Source: Cristatella mucedo
Taxonomy: Eukaryota > Bryozoa > Phylactolaemata > Cristatellidae
Direction of reading: 5' to 3'
Assembly (NCBI GenBank): GCA_009760855.2
Contig: WPIO01000026.1
Location: 2,796,001 to 2,860,000, forward strand
Length of the DNA stretch: 64,000 nucleotides
Shown: positions 1-11,414 of the stretch, piece after piece
How positions within the stretch are numbered: the stretch's first letter is position 1
Layout: each line of letters opens with the position of its first letter
Made by a program: the position numbers and the translations under genes
Notes under the pieces: model-generated
What the model was told of the DNA's origin: nothing
Database searches by the model: none
What the model saw: the letters and a program-made list of their open reading frames with translations, nothing else

Positions 1-160
1 CAGCCATTCTGAGCAACTACTTGTACTCACCGCCTCGACTTCCCTCATGACTCAGCTATGCTTCTCACTTTCTCTTAGCTGTGTGGGATGAAGTCTGTCG
101 ATTACCCTATACTATAAGAAAAGCCGTTTAGGCTTTGAAGGAGTTATAGAAAACTTTTAA
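1..160 (+). mobile_element. LINE-B 3' end, cut by window start
   Basis: Decayed 3' end of the L2/CR1-type LINE called LINE-B here. It matches the region around the ORF2 stop seen intact at 61.7-61.9 kb (blocks reading CTATGCTTC.CACTTTCTCT, GATGAAGTCTGT and AGCCGTTTAGGC), followed by the GGAGTTA block of the 3' UTR. Several small deletions remove the usual segment around the stop codon. The rest of the element lies outside the window. Confidence 0.7.
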
Positions 161-218
161 GTAGCATTCACTTGGTCTTTTTGACGCTTTGTGACGTTAC
201 AGTTGGATATATGCTTCA

Positions 219-600
219 TTAAGTTAATAAGTCTGATGGGGAAGTAGTTCTAATAGATAGGCTAAAGCATGAGAATGATGGAACCTAAAGTGAATCATTT
301 ATGAGGTAGCTGTATCATTCAATGTTGAGCCACACCAGGGTGATGCAATGTGGTAACTGACATGCTCATGACCGAAAAGCCTGGCTGCAGAGTTTTGCAA
401 GAAATCCAAGTGCCTTTTTGCATATTGTCTTGCCGGAAGTCTTGCAAATTGTGAGTTATAGAAGTCGAGACGGATTGTATAAAGTGCTTGTACTATTGTT
501 GGTGTGATATACCTGCCTAAGCAGGACCAAATTTTTGCCAATGGTACGTAGCTGAAAGTTGATGCGGCTGTCTAGTCAAAGATTACTTCGGAGCTGGACG
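219..600 (-). mobile_element. LINE-A ORF2 C-terminal relic
   Basis: On the minus strand, 299-541 encodes a degraded version of the conserved block after the RT domain of LINE-A: recognisable pieces are RLDFYNS, LQNSAARLF and a HIAS block. The better copy at 4.9-5.5 kb has SRLDFCNSLLTGLP and LVQNSAARLV. Frames are broken and no 3' tail is present, so this is a dead fragment. Confidence 0.6.
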
Positions 601-1145
601 CCCGGATTTCGGGCTGATGCTTCGCGATGCTTCAAGCGCTTAGAAGCAAGTGATTAGGACAGCACGCCAAAGCAAACACGAAGGCACTCAGGTCAAGGGC
701 ACCGGTTAGTACGAGCTCTGGCTAGTGATATTTTCTGAATCATACGTAGGTAAAGCCGGCCAAGCACAGCCAAACACAAAAAAGACAGCTCATCGGGCAA
801 AGGGAAAGCTGCCCGGACAGACGAGTCTTGATCTGAGACTCGGAAGGTCCGAGGTCATTTCAGGGAAAGACCGTAGCCAGATGCTAGTTCAGGACTTTAA
901 GAGCATACAAGCGGGAGGCTCGATCGTAAAATTATTTCGATTTAGTGCTAGGGAATGCCAGATGACTAGAAGCTGCGGAGGTGGCGGTGAATGGGCACAC
1001 TGGAGGAGCAAGCAAGTCGGATAGGTATGCCGGTGGAAGCTAGTGAAGTGTCTTCTAAACCAGACTATGAATACATTCTACGGTGATAGAGAGCCCGGGA
1101 AGCTCAGGCAGAAGTGATATTGTGTGGCTTTTTATACTAGACAAA
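601..1145. other. Unassigned stretch
   Basis: No convincing gene or known repeat is visible. A 99-codon open frame at 725-1024 (+) has no recognisable motif and atypical composition, so it is not called. Confidence 0.5.
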
Positions 1146-2300
1146 CTAGATACAACACCATTGTTCACCCTGCAAACGATTGAGGGCGCAAGCCAAGAGT
1201 CCTGAATAAAGATAGTTACAAAAATCTAGACGCTGCATCGGAATAGGGTGAACAAGTTTGACAGCCGTACCCTTACCTAAAGCACGCCCTGATTTCGGCG
1301 ATGTTTCTTTACTGAAAGTAGGCCTAATTAGCATTGAAGGAAATGTGCTTATCTGAAGACGACTTTTTTAAAATTCACGTAGCTTATGGAAGAAATACTG
1401 GCTGTACAAATTTTGAGGGTTCGGTTTTCCATATTAAGGGTATAATTCTTTTAAAAATATAATTCATTTATATAGCGCCCAAAGAGAACCTAATCTCTAT
1501 TCGGGCGCTTCACATATGCCTCGGGGCTCGAGCCCACGACCTCGGTCAGACCGCGGTCGGGGCGAGCACCTTAGCCGCTAGACCAAACCAGCTCGGCAGG
1601 GTGGTCTTAACATAATATTTTCCCACCTCCAGGAAGTCACTAGCCCTTTAAAAGTAAATACCTTAGATACAGACAGTAAGGTAGCCATGTGAGTCGAGTA
1701 GAGAGCAAGGCTTTGAAATGAAATGAAAGCCAAAATTGAGTTTGCCTACAACATCCATCAGAAGGATGGTATTGATAGTGAAAGGAAGGGGTTCAAGACC
1801 GAGCTCCGATATACGTCACAATTTATGGGATCTCCAGATTACTAGCAGCTGTATACATCTAGATTCTGACGGCTGTCAGTAATGAAATAGCTAACCCAGT
1901 TTAGCACAGTATCAGTGATACTCTAGAGCGTGGAGAGGCACTCGAGAAGGATCTGTTGGTTACTAGCGTTCAATGCTGCTGATAGATTCAGGCGTACCAG
2001 CCTAGAGGTCCTGGGCGGAGCAGCATTTATTACATAAGGTCATTGTAAACCAGAAGTAGAGCGATTATCCTAGAGATAGCCTTTGGAAATTGCCAGCAAA
2101 ATATAGTGAATTAATGCCCGTCATTTCGTTGCTGAGTCACTCATTCAAGCATAAGGACTGTGTAAGTTACTAAAATCCTAATTAGTGCAGACTTTTAATG
2201 AAACCTGAAATCTTTTGAGAGGGAAAGAGACTTCACCGTGGTAGGCAGATAACATTTACAACATTTCCCATGGTCTGCAGCAAAAGGTCTATTCACCTCA
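1146..2300 (-). mobile_element. LINE-A ORF2 relic (C-terminus and RT)
   Basis: Minus-strand LINE-A remains. At 1146-1240 a piece reads LDFCNYLYSGLLACALNRLQ, the post-RT block. Between about 1720 and 2300 the reverse complement carries a heavily stopped version of the RT block that follows DLSAAFDTIDHKVLLECL in better copies (AALNA..QQILLECLSTL can be made out). A SINE-B is inserted at 1461-1600. The linker and endonuclease pieces at 2375-2640 and 3584-4026, same strand and in the expected order, are probably the 5' part of the same old copy. Confidence 0.55.
1461..1600 (-). repeat. SINE-B (tRNA-derived SINE)
   Basis: Read on the minus strand, it begins with a tRNA-like head containing box A/box B-like segments (GGTCGTGGGCTCGAGCCCC) and ends with the hairpin AGCGCCC...GGGCGCT and ATATAAATGAATT. 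The same unit recurs at 12.37, 26.17, 36.89 and 49.77 kb. The 3' hairpin is homologous to the LINE-A tail. Confidence 0.8.
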
Positions 2301-2374
2301 TGAGAAGAACTATTGGTACAGGTTTCAGAGGACTCGTGGTCGCTCTAGCCTGCGAGACAAGTTTAGAGAGGAGT

Positions 2375-2640
2375 TCAATAGAGAGAGGTAGGCATGACGG
2401 AGGTGAGAGAAGAATACCAGGGCAATGAGGATTTGCAGTCTTGTTGGAATAGAACTGGGGGAATGGCGTCACTAATTCGACCTATCCTAAACGCGAAGAA
2501 TTTAGAGAAAGGCGGTGCAAAGTTACCATTGTGATCGCTTGGCAGTATGCTTGCTTGGGAGGGGTTAAGAAGATGGTCAATTGTGTACACCAAGATTTTT
2601 TTAGGTTATTTATTTGCGATTTTCCTATAACATTGGCTAA
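2375..2640 (-). mobile_element. LINE-A linker relic (between endonuclease and RT)
   Basis: The minus-strand frame at 2375-2593 contains IDHLLNPSQ.SILPSD and PPFSKFFAFRIGRI. It aligns with the plus-strand linker at 62.1-62.3 kb (INHLLNHSTLSSLPSDPYGD, then FPSFFVSKIDKI). Stop codons and frameshifts flank it. It fits the expected position between the RT relic (1.7-2.3 kb) and the endonuclease relic (3.6-4.0 kb) of a single minus-strand element. Confidence 0.6.
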
Positions 2641-2768
2641 AACAGATGGACACAACATGCAGTCATCGTCACTGAGCACGCTGCCACTAACCATTCGATC
2701 ACGCTTCCTTTGCAGAAAATGTAAAGTGCCTAAGAAGAGATTGGGTTCTCAGAGGGCGATATAACGAG
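2641..2768 (+). mobile_element. LINE-A 3' tail fragment
   Basis: Contains the LINE-A 3' UTR signature: CATGCAGTCATCG..., CCACTAACCATTCGATCACG, TTCCTTTGCAG and the terminal hairpin AAGTGCCTAAGAAGAGATT...CTCAGAGGGCG. It lies in the opposite orientation to the surrounding minus-strand LINE-A and is a short 5'-truncated insertion, followed directly by SINE-A. Confidence 0.75.
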
Positions 2769-2770
2769 CA

Positions 2771-2948
2771 GTGATGGCTCACTAGGTAAGGTGGTTGCTT
2801 TCACGACATCGGCCCCGAGATCGTGGGTTCGAATCCTGCGGTGGGCAATCCTATATTGCCACTGCGAGCGGCGGTGATAGCAACGGTTCTTCTGTCGCTA
2901 TATAAAAAGAGGCTGTTAAATCAGCTAGTATTATCATTATTATTATTA
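2771..2948 (+). repeat. SINE-A (tRNA-derived SINE)
   Basis: tRNA-like head with a box A-like CACTAGGTAAGGTGGTTGC and a box B GGTTCGAATCC (Pol III internal promoter elements), then a body with TGCCACTGCGAGCGGCGGTG and an end CGCTATATAAAAAGAGGCTG followed by a TTA-rich tail. Further copies lie at 11.18, 13.72 and 59.23 kb. Confidence 0.85.
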
Positions 2949-2949
2949 A

Positions 2950-3560
2950 ATGCCAAGCGAGATAATGCCTTTTATAGCGAGTCCCTACTTTGTTGCAGCA
3001 TTCTTAAGTCTATATTTACTGTTCCTTGCTGTGATAATTGGCACATAGACACTGGGACACTGCACTGTGTGCGATCTTGACATCGAGGGGGAAATGTGAC
3101 CGAATTATTGCCGTGCTATTAGCATATGAGCCGCTGGTATTTATGGTCATGCTATGCAGCCAGTTTATGGTCATGCTTTTGTATGTCCCTGTCGAGTTTA
3201 TGGGCCATACCGGTTTATTGGGAAATGGTTGATGGGGGCCAGTCATGGCCTACAGGGTAGTTCGAACGCCAGTTGAGGGGATGACGGCTGTGTTGTAGTG
3301 AGCTGGAGGCGCCCGTGAGAACACAGTGAGCCTCAATGAGTCTCAGTGAGGCCGCTTCGATGTCCTGCCTGCTGGTGCGTCCGAACTGAGAGAGCATTAC
3401 ACTACACTCGCTCTTTTTATATAAGACGCAAACGAAAATGCAGGTGGGTTCGAATAGGCACGTCGCTTAGTCACTGGCACAAACTCATCGCGGACGTTTG
3501 CTAGCTTGGAGTTGTGGCATCGCATAAATGAGGGAAGGTCGATAGCAGGATTGAGTATGA
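2950..3560. other. Unassigned stretch
   Basis: Between SINE-A and the LINE-A endonuclease relic. Short open frames on both strands show no recognisable domain. Nothing is called. Confidence 0.45.
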
Positions 3561-3583
3561 TAGCAAGAATGCGTCTACTTTGA

Positions 3584-4026
3584 TCAGCATGAAGGTCGAG
3601 ACTTTACGTTTCTTGACTCACACGTTAATTTGAATGTTGAAAGTAAAACCCTTTCTCGGGAGAATGAAATCCCTATTTGATTAGATGAGCCGAAAAGGGT
3701 AACAGTCGGGGTCGATAGGGTGCAATCGCGGGAGAAATTTGGATCAAGAGTGTGGCCTTTTATGTGCATAGGGGCTTAAACGTTTGCACGGAGATAGACC
3801 GACTAAGACATCAACAGCGTGCTCGATTGCTTCGGATGAATGGGTTATCAAAGTGGATACTAGCATCAACAAGAATGAGAAGAGGTCGATTCCTAGTACA
3901 ACGAACGAATATAAAGTCAGAAAACTCATAGATAAAGCCAGATTAGATGTCTGGTGCAGGATAAATTACAACCATTGTCAGAAAATTACCCCTATCTGGG
4001 AAGAAAGCAAGAGATTCAATAAATAG
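3584..4026 (-). mobile_element. LINE-A apurinic endonuclease-domain relic
   Basis: The minus-strand frame 3584-3769 contains HIKGHTLDPNFSRDCT. This corresponds to the HIKGNTVDQFFSSNCT block at 7.9 kb, part of the APE-type endonuclease domain of L2/CR1 LINEs (the H..GH.LD region). Upstream sequence to 4026 is a more degraded part of the same domain. Frameshifts and stops make it non-functional. Confidence 0.55.
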
Positions 4027-4029
4027 TTT

Positions 4030-4635
4030 AGCATGAACCAAGAATATCGTGAAATGGAAAAACACCATGGCAATCAAAGCTACTCCACAGACAGTTTTAT
4101 GCGACATCTAATTTAAAAAAACAGGAGTAACCTTCACGGATAGCATCGGTGATAGGTATATTGTCAACTTTAGTGAGATCGCAGTCACAGCCAAAACATC
4201 AAGAGCTAAATCTGAAGTATCAAGATGCCAGCAAATAGAGGCTCGTTGCACGAAAAGCACACGTTACACATGTTCCCGGCTATCAGCAGTTACCGAGGTT
4301 AGTGGCTAATTAATTAAATTAATTAGTTAATTAAATACGGAGCTAGAGAACTGAGCAGCTGCTCTAAGCGGAGAACGTAGATCAGTAGCAACTAAGATTT
4401 TCAATTGTTCAACCGGGAGAGCGTGTGCTACGGTTAGCAACGACAGAACGTTCAGCGCCAGCAGCCTCTCCGCACCCCGAGCATGATCTGCATACCATAA
4501 CTAACTCTTGGAGCCTGCCATAAAAATGCACTAGTCAAGCAGTATTCTACTTAAACGAGCTTGAAATCGCAACGGCGTGCACCGTCGTATTGTAGGGTCA
4601 GGGTAACCGTAGCCGAAAATGCAACAATAGGGGCC
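4030..4635. other. Unassigned stretch
   Basis: No gene recognised. A short AT palindrome-like run (TTAATTAAATTAATTAGTTA) lies near 4310-4335. Confidence 0.45.
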
Positions 4636-4639
4636 TCAT

Positions 4640-5500
4640 AATAATAATTATTATGATAATTCACTTGATAAAGCGCCCTCAGAGAACTTAATCTCTCTCC
4701 AGGCGCTTTACATTTGCTGTAATGGGAAATGCAATTGAATGGTAAGTAAAATCATGCTTGAAAAACAAACAAAATGAATAACATGGTTAGGGGTGACATG
4801 CAAAGGGTCAGCATGCAAATGTGGTTAGTGGCAGCATGCACGGTGTCAGGACGCATAAGCACATCAAGGACGAATCACAGGGACCCGCTAAATGCTGTCC
4901 TAAATAGGTGTGTTTTTAGGTTCCTTTTAAATGTGGTCAGGTCAGGGGATGTTCTGACGCAGGTCGGGAGGGAGTTCCAGGCTGTGGGAGCATACGAACT
5001 AAATGCACGGTCTCCAAAGGATTTAAGGTTTATACGAGGTATTTCTAGACTGTTGGATTCCGAAAAGCGTGTGGTACGATGCTTGGCCTGATGGGGTAGT
5101 ATATCTGAAAGATAGGCTGGAGCCATAGAATGAAGGGACCTAAAAGTGAGCGACAAAACCTTGAAGTCAATCCGTTGCTTGACTGGTAGACAGTGCAGGT
5201 CGGCGAGAAGTGGAGTAATGTGGCAACTGCGACGCTCACGACAGACAAGCCTAGCTGCAGAGTTTTGCACCAGCTGCAATCGCCTGATCGCACATGCTGG
5301 TAGGCCAGTAAGCAGTGAGTTGCAGAAGTCGAGACGAGATGTCACAAATGCATGGACCAACTTAGATGTGGTATCTGTATCTAAACAAGCCCGAATTTTA
5401 GCAATGATATGAAGCCGAAAATAGGCGGATTTGACTGTGGAGCTGAAGCAACGAAGACAAAGCGGAAGGCGTAAACGGTTATGTCTATTCACTAGTAATT
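4640..5500 (-). mobile_element. LINE-A, 5'-truncated copy with good ORF2 C-terminus
   Basis: Minus-strand, 5'-truncated LINE of the L2/CR1 group. The (ATT)n-like tail and terminal hairpin lie at 4640-4715, the 3' UTR at 4716-4870, and an intact 205-codon frame at 4875-5492 encodes the C-terminal part of ORF2 after the RT catalytic core. Visible blocks are SRLDFCNSLLTGLPACAIRR, LVQNSAARLVCRERR, LADLHCLPVKQRIDFK and AFSSYAPTAWNSLP. The reading frame is uninterrupted over this part, so this is one of the younger LINE-A insertions. The usual RT core is absent because of 5' truncation. Confidence 0.8.
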
Positions 5501-6620
5501 GTTACGACGTTAGAGGTGAAAGACTAATGATTCACAGGACAGGTGCTATCTGGATCTTTTTCAGAGTTGCTCGAAACGACTCAATTTCACTAGATCTTCT
5601 AAAGCAGCCGCTAAGAGAGCGGGTTAGGTAACATTACGAAAGTATTAGGTTGTAAGCTGTGTATGGAACTGGCACAGTGTACAATCAAGTCTAGAAGAGC
5701 TTTCAATTTCGAAAATTTTCGATATATGTTATCCCTTAATCCTAGTGGCACAATTTTGGTTTCTTTGGCAAATCAGACTTATTAGTTGGATCAATGATAA
5801 TTGCTTTATTATGTAGAAATTCTATTTTTTAACACAGCTGCAAACATAAACATGCGTTTAGAGATGCAGAAACTCATATTCAGCTCGTAAACCCAGCCAA
5901 AGTTTTGGCAAAGAAGCATTCCAACAGGAAATCCCTGAAAACAGCACGCCACTCACTCACCATAGTTATTTCGCTGATTTATTTCTGACAGTTATTTCGC
6001 TGATTCAAAAAACTTTAGCAACAGGTCCACCATTAGACAGAGAAGTCTGTGCTTCCGTTCGAAGGATGCGTTGCCTATGCACTTTGAACCATTTACTCAC
6101 CAGGGAACTTTTAAAATTTATTACGAACAAACTCTTTGACTCTCATCGAGCATGATGATAGATTTAGATCGGTGACCTAAAAGCCATAGCTGCAGCTAGT
6201 TGTCCACATTGCTACCATTTAAATGGCTTGCTGCATGCTTCAGCTAAACATTAATCGCTATGGAAGTTTAAAATGGGCCCCATGAATAACTGCTATATAC
6301 TGCGATACACTGCGATATAGATTGCATTCAAGTGAATATGAAAATCAGTTGGTAAATCCGTTACACTTTTTTCTATAATATGGAATCAAAACCGCAGTTG
6401 TGCTACGCCTAATGTTGCGATAGCAGCCGCATGGAAACAAGAGTATTTAGGGAGGATGGAGCGTCCGGGTCGCTGAAGGTCATAGCATGAGAGCAGGCAA
6501 GCTCAATGGCGTGTAATTCAGCGGGTAAACCCGAAGCACGGTTTTCTGTAACGGGTAAGCTGCTTAAAGCTTTCGGTGCTAGCCTGCAGTGGTCTCAGTA
6601 TGCTATGTGTATGCGTGTAA
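5501..6620. other. Unassigned stretch
   Basis: AT-rich DNA without a recognisable gene, SINE or LINE. Short open frames only. Confidence 0.45.
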
Positions 6621-6624
6621 CATT

Positions 6625-6722
6625 GCATTTCCCTTTGCAGCAAATGTAAAGCGCCTAGAAAGAGATTGAGTTCTCTGAGGGCGCTTTATCAAGTGCATTA
6701 TTATTATTATTATTATTATTAA
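6625..6722 (+). mobile_element. LINE-A 3' tail, severely 5'-truncated
   Basis: Consists of TTTCCCTTTGCAGCAAATG, the hairpin AAGCGCCTAGAAAGAGATT...GGGCGCTTTATCAAG and a perfect (ATT)n run. Only about 100 bp were copied. Confidence 0.85.
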
Positions 6723-7299
6723 TCACAAGCACAGTTTCGCGAAGTCTATCGTGTAAATGGCAGCTATAGAGTCGATACAATATTTCGGGGGTGCTCCCTA
6801 TGTCATAGTAGGCCATAGCATGAGAATGCAAAAGCGAAACGAGATGAAATTTGTTGAATAAACTTGAAATGCCTCATTTGAAATCAAAATTGCGTTTTCA
6901 TCACACAAAAGTATGAATTGGGTTAATCTCAGATGTGCAGAAGGAATGTAGGGCCAAGTGGCCTAGCGAAACATCAAATGCTTGAAATCGCTAAAGGTTC
7001 CGCTAGCACTTGCCTAGTCGTATCTCCAAAGGATTATTAATGAAATCTGACCTGTTTAAAGCTTGTTTGTTCGTTGTTTGACCATAGTTTGTAAGAAATT
7101 GTGTGCCTATGGATATCTAAACGCTAACCGTATTCATTCCTAATGCATTTTTAGATTATCGGCAATAATATTGCCGTTGCTCAGATCCGTGAATTATGCA
7201 TTCACAAAAGAAAAGCCCGACGGTGGCCGGGGTCACGAGATAAGACGCCTCTCGTTTGGCAGGAGCTGTGAGTTGAATACCCGCTCGTTGGTATTCCTA
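6723..7299. other. Unassigned stretch
   Basis: No recognisable feature. It may include the 5' UTR of the LINE-A that follows, but nothing in the sequence proves this. Confidence 0.4.
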
Positions 7300-8818
7300 G
7301 CATTGCCTCGAACCGCTCAGTACGTTATCCCTTGAGCGTCGCTGTGAACCTCTCTAACTTAGTGGTTATCAGGCTTGTTATAACTTCGGGAGCCCAACTT
7401 TAAGCTTGTCTTGGAATCCAAGCTCAATGTGGAATAAACCCCCTGTAATAAGCTACCTTAATTCCGAAAAAGGTCTCGACCTGCTCGCTTTGATTGAAAC
7501 TTGGTTAAAATCGGTAAACTGCCCGACAATTAAAGACGTAACCCCGGCTGGTTTTTTCTTCTTTCACACCCCTAGATCAATCAAAACTAGAATTGGAGTT
7601 GCTAGTATCGTGCGCTCAAAATTCGACCTCAAGCTATTTGTAGTACCCTCGAAGCAGTCTTTCGAATTTATTGTTTAGATTTCACCCGACAACAAGCTAC
7701 CGATGGTGGCAGTAGTCGAGGTACCAGTCCTCTTTTATCTCAAATCTCCCGGATGTTATTTTGATCTGTAAGCGAGAAATTGATCTGTATTTTATTATGA
7801 GTGACTTCAACATTTATTTCGATAGCACATCTGACGCCGTCAGCATTGAATTTCGTGCCCTGACTGACTCATTGTCTCTTGTGGCTCATGTGCATAGTCA
7901 TCCTCACATCAAGGGTAACACAGTCGATCAATTTTTTTCCTCCAACTGCACTTGGTCGTCACCAAATATGACCAAATCCTGCTTATCTGACCATATGCCT
8001 ATCTCATTCAATCTACCACGTGTTCCCTCCTCCTCATCTAAAACCACCTGCAAATCGCGAAAAGTCAACAGGCCCTTAACGTCGTTATCAGTGCAAGAAT
8101 ATCTGCTTCGCCTCTATTGCTCAATCCTTCTTCCGACCTGTCATCATTAGTAGATTGCTACAACACGACACTAGGTGACATGCTTGACGAGTTTACAAGT
8201 CTGACTAAGCAAACTGTGCGTCCTCACCCAGACGGCCTATGGTTTACCATAAGTCTAGGTCTACTACACCTACTAAGTGCCAGCTTGAAAAAGCATACAT
8301 AGGTTAGGACTGACTGCCATTCGACAGATATACGAGGACTACTGTAGATCATACCTATCAATCCTAGGAGACAATAAGTCTAGCTTATATAAAAACATTG
8401 TTGAATCACAGATGCTCAATCCAAAAATGCTCATGTCTGCGGTCAACGATCTCCTTAATTGCTCCCGGGTTAGTTCCTTAACTAGTGATCCTTGTGATGA
8501 TCTAGCTGTTTGCTTCTCTAGCTTCTTTGTCAATAAGACAGACAAGATCAGAGAGTCAACCCTACGACGTACGACCCTAAGGTGGCAGCATCCTGCCACA
8601 AATCATGACCCCATTTCCATGCAGCACCTCAATGTCTACGTTCAAGGAGGCCACTAGTGACCACGTCCTGAAGTTGATTGTCAAATCAAAGAAGACAACT
8701 AGTCTTCTAGTTTCTATTCCCACTGCCTTGCCTCTACGATACATAGATCTGCTGCTGCCATGCATAACTAACATCCTGAATATGTCATTAGCCTCAGGAC
8801 ACGTACTGGCACTCTTCT

Positions 8819-9090
8819 TACGCAACGACAACTACTCTCCTACTGCCGACTATCGCACATCTTTTTCAGCGGTCCTGAGCTGCTGCTTCTATGCTACTCA
8901 CTACCTCAAATGCTCTCCTGACTCGGCTATGCTTCCCACTTTCTCTCTGTTGCGTGAGACGAAGTCTGTTGGCTACCGAATGCGAACTGAAAGCCGCTTA
9001 GGCCGTGAGTGTGCTATACAAAACTCTCCTGCATAACACCCACATGGTCTGTATGGCTTTGAGGAGTTACAGACGGAGATACATTACATT
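8819..9090 (+). mobile_element. LINE-B 3' end nested in LINE-A
   Basis: Contains the LINE-B ORF2 C-terminus (RNDNYSPTADY, CCFYATHYLKCSPDSAMLP, SVGYRMRTESRLG), its stop codon, the CACCCACATGGTCT 3' UTR and a short ACATTACATT tail. The interrupted LINE-A frame resumes immediately after it with the RT N-terminus. The flanks ACTCTTCT (8811-8818) and ACTCCTCA (9091-9098) could be a diverged target-site duplication. Confidence 0.8.
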
Positions 9091-9459
9091 ACTCCTCAAA
9101 AAGGCTGAAGTCATTCCACTACTCAAGAAAGTAACACTTGACCAAGAGAACTTGAGCTACTTCCACCCAGTCTCCTTTCTACTATTTCTATCAGACACTA
9201 AAACGAGTCGTGACAGCCCCACTAAACTCATTAATTTAAACTTCAAACCTGGCAAGCAAGTTCCAGTCTGATTTGAGAGCTAATCACTCTCCCTAGTCGG
9301 CATTGTTTCAGGTGTATAGCAATCTATGTAGGAATGCAGACTAAGGTAGTGTGCTTGTTTTGCTTGATTTCGATAGCTTTTGATATTATCGTTCACCAAG
9401 TCGTTTGGGGTATCTCAGGGCTTTGTGCTTGGTCCCGTTCTTTCTGCGGTTTATACTCA

Positions 9460-9460
9460 C

Positions 9461-9523
<63 letters not shown>
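9460..9523 (+). repeat. (CT)n microsatellite
   Basis: Near-perfect dinucleotide CT run inside the RT region of the decayed LINE-A, where it separates the GSVLG-like part from the YADDTQ-equivalent part. Confidence 0.95.
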
Positions 9524-9526
<3 letters not shown>

Positions 9527-10630
9527 GCCGATGTGATTTCCAGGCACAATCTTGGCCTTCACTTCTATTCAGATGACACTCAGTAGTACTTTTGCTTTGA
9601 TCCCTCTCACTACTCCAGCCTGTCGAATCCATTCAGCTCCCTTACAACATGTAGTTCCACATGAATGGCAGCAGAAGTTCTTAAATTAGATTACGAGGAA
9701 ACCAAATTACTAGCTATGGGCAAACCAAGGGTGATTCGGAAATTGGAAAAGTTAACCCTCACAATCGGCTTCGCTAGTATATTTCTTGTTCAATCTGCAC
9801 GAAATCTAGATGTCCTGTTCCAAAGCGACCTTTCTTTAGACGACCACAGCAGCTCCAGTCTAGTCTGCCGACAATTATAAGCTCCATGGTCAAGTCTGCC
9901 TGCTTTCAGGCATTCAACACTGCTAAAATTCGGACTTGTTTAGACAGTGATACCTCATCTAAATTGATCCCTGCGTTGGTGACATCTCGACTCGACTTCT
10001 GCAACTCACTGCTTGCTGGTGAACCGGCCTGTGCAATCAGGTCCTGGTAGGTGGTGCAAAACTCTGCAGCCAGGTTTCTTTGTCGTGAGAGGCGCAGTTG
10101 CTACATTACACCACTTCTTGCTTACCTGCACTGGCTCTACACCAAGCAACGCATCAACTTCAATGATCAGCCACTCAATTTTAGGTCTCTTCACTCGTTG
10201 GCTCCAGCCTACCTCTATCAGATTACACTCCCACCACTACGAATCTAAAATCCTTTGGAGACCTTGCCTTTAGTTCGTATGCTGCCAAAGCCTGTAACTC
10301 ACTTCCGATTAGCGCCACGACAGCCTTTGACTTGATCACATTTAAAAAGGAACTACACACGTTTTTATTACAGCATTTAGTGGGTCCATGCGATTCGTCC
10401 CTTACGTGCTTATTTGTGTGCTGACATTGTGCTGCCACTGACCATACTTGCATGCTGACCCTGTGCATTTTATCCCTAACCATGTTATTCTTGTTGCTAT
10501 TGAGCATGCTGCCTCTTGCCATTCGATTTCGCTTCCTTTTGAGCAAATTTAAAGTGCCTAGAATGAGATGGAGTTCTCTGATAGTGCTATATGAAAAGTA
10601 TTATCATTATTATTATCATCATTAATTGAG

Positions 10631-11180
10631 ATGATGCAAACGAGATAACAAACACCATTTCTTTTAATGCCTTGCCAGCATACACCTTGATAATAACAGA
10701 CCCACAAGATGTTGGACGAGCATGATTACTTAGTTCGAAGGTTAGTTCCTATGCATATGGAGACTGATGAAACGCCACTAAAAGTGATTGGTCTACATGC
10801 TAAAGGTGGAAATGGTAAATGTAAGTCCGTGCAAATTTTAAAATACTGACATAAACTAATAATATAGAAAGACACAGCTTATAATTGCATAAAAATTGGA
10901 TACTACCACAATACCACAGTTCACTACTTGCAAAAAATCAAGATGGTCCGTAACAGAGATTACGCACTCACTCGCTCAGCATGTTCAAGCTGACTCCAAA
11001 TGGTACAAATCCTATGAAAAATAAAGCTGTCACACCAATTAACATTGAGAGAAAATCAGTGCTCATAATCAAAATGATGTGGACCCTTCAAGTTAGGTCT
11101 TATAAAACAGTACAAGGTTGGTCTAACATAGATCACTAATAACAAGTACGACATTGTAAAAAGCTGGAATATCTTAATAC
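10631..11180. other. Unassigned stretch
   Basis: AT-rich sequence between the LINE-A tail and a SINE-A. No gene or repeat recognised. Confidence 0.45.
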
Positions 11181-11181
11181 T

Positions 11182-11350
11182 TGTGACCGACTAGGTAAGG
11201 CGGTTGGTTTTAACGACCTCGATAATGAGGCCATCGGTTCGAATTCTTCGGCGGGCGATCCTGTATTGCCACTGCAAGCAGTGGTTACAACAGTAAAGGC
11301 TCTTCCGTCGCTATACAAAAGAGGCTGCTAAATCAGCTGGTATTTTTTTA
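11182..11350 (+). repeat. SINE-A
   Basis: tRNA-derived head (GACTAGGTAAGGCGGTTGG, box B-like CGGTTCGAATTC), body GCCACTGCAAGCAGTGGTTA and end CGCTATACAAAAGAGGCTGC with a T-rich tail. Same family as at 2771 and 59229. Confidence 0.85.
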
Positions 11351-11414
11351 GGAGACAAAGATCTTTTAACGATGTCCTGAAGATCTTTAAGGCCAAATAC
11401 GGTTGTTTTTTACG

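Larger units (their letters stand above)
7300..10630 (+). mobile_element. LINE-A, near full-length but decayed (L2/CR1 group)
   Basis: A plus-strand non-LTR retrotransposon with domains in the normal order. The endonuclease start is at 7390-7680 (LLALIETWLKSVN, a degraded form of the ETWL block) and the endonuclease second half at 7760-8080 (MSDFNIYFD, CLSDHMPISF: the GDFN and SDH catalytic blocks). The linker is at 8100-8810, and the RT N-terminus resumes at 9090-9270 (PLLKKVTLDQENLSYFHPVS). The RT palm is mostly lost; a (CT)n run occupies 9460-9523. The post-RT region is at 9660-10270 (QNSAARFLCRERRSC), and the 3' UTR, hairpin and ATT-rich tail end near 10630. It is interrupted at 8819-9090 by a LINE-B 3' end. 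Many stops and frameshifts make it inactive. Confidence 0.8.

Noticed and set aside
2771-2860. tRNA gene
   Set aside because: The sequence has box A and box B but no complete cloverleaf or anticodon arm that I could fold, and it is the head of a repeated SINE; the same applies to 11182, 13722, 49767 and 59229.
9334-9632. Frames over the CT run on both strands (Ser-Leu and Arg-Glu repeats)
   Set aside because: Pure low-complexity translation within a decayed LINE.
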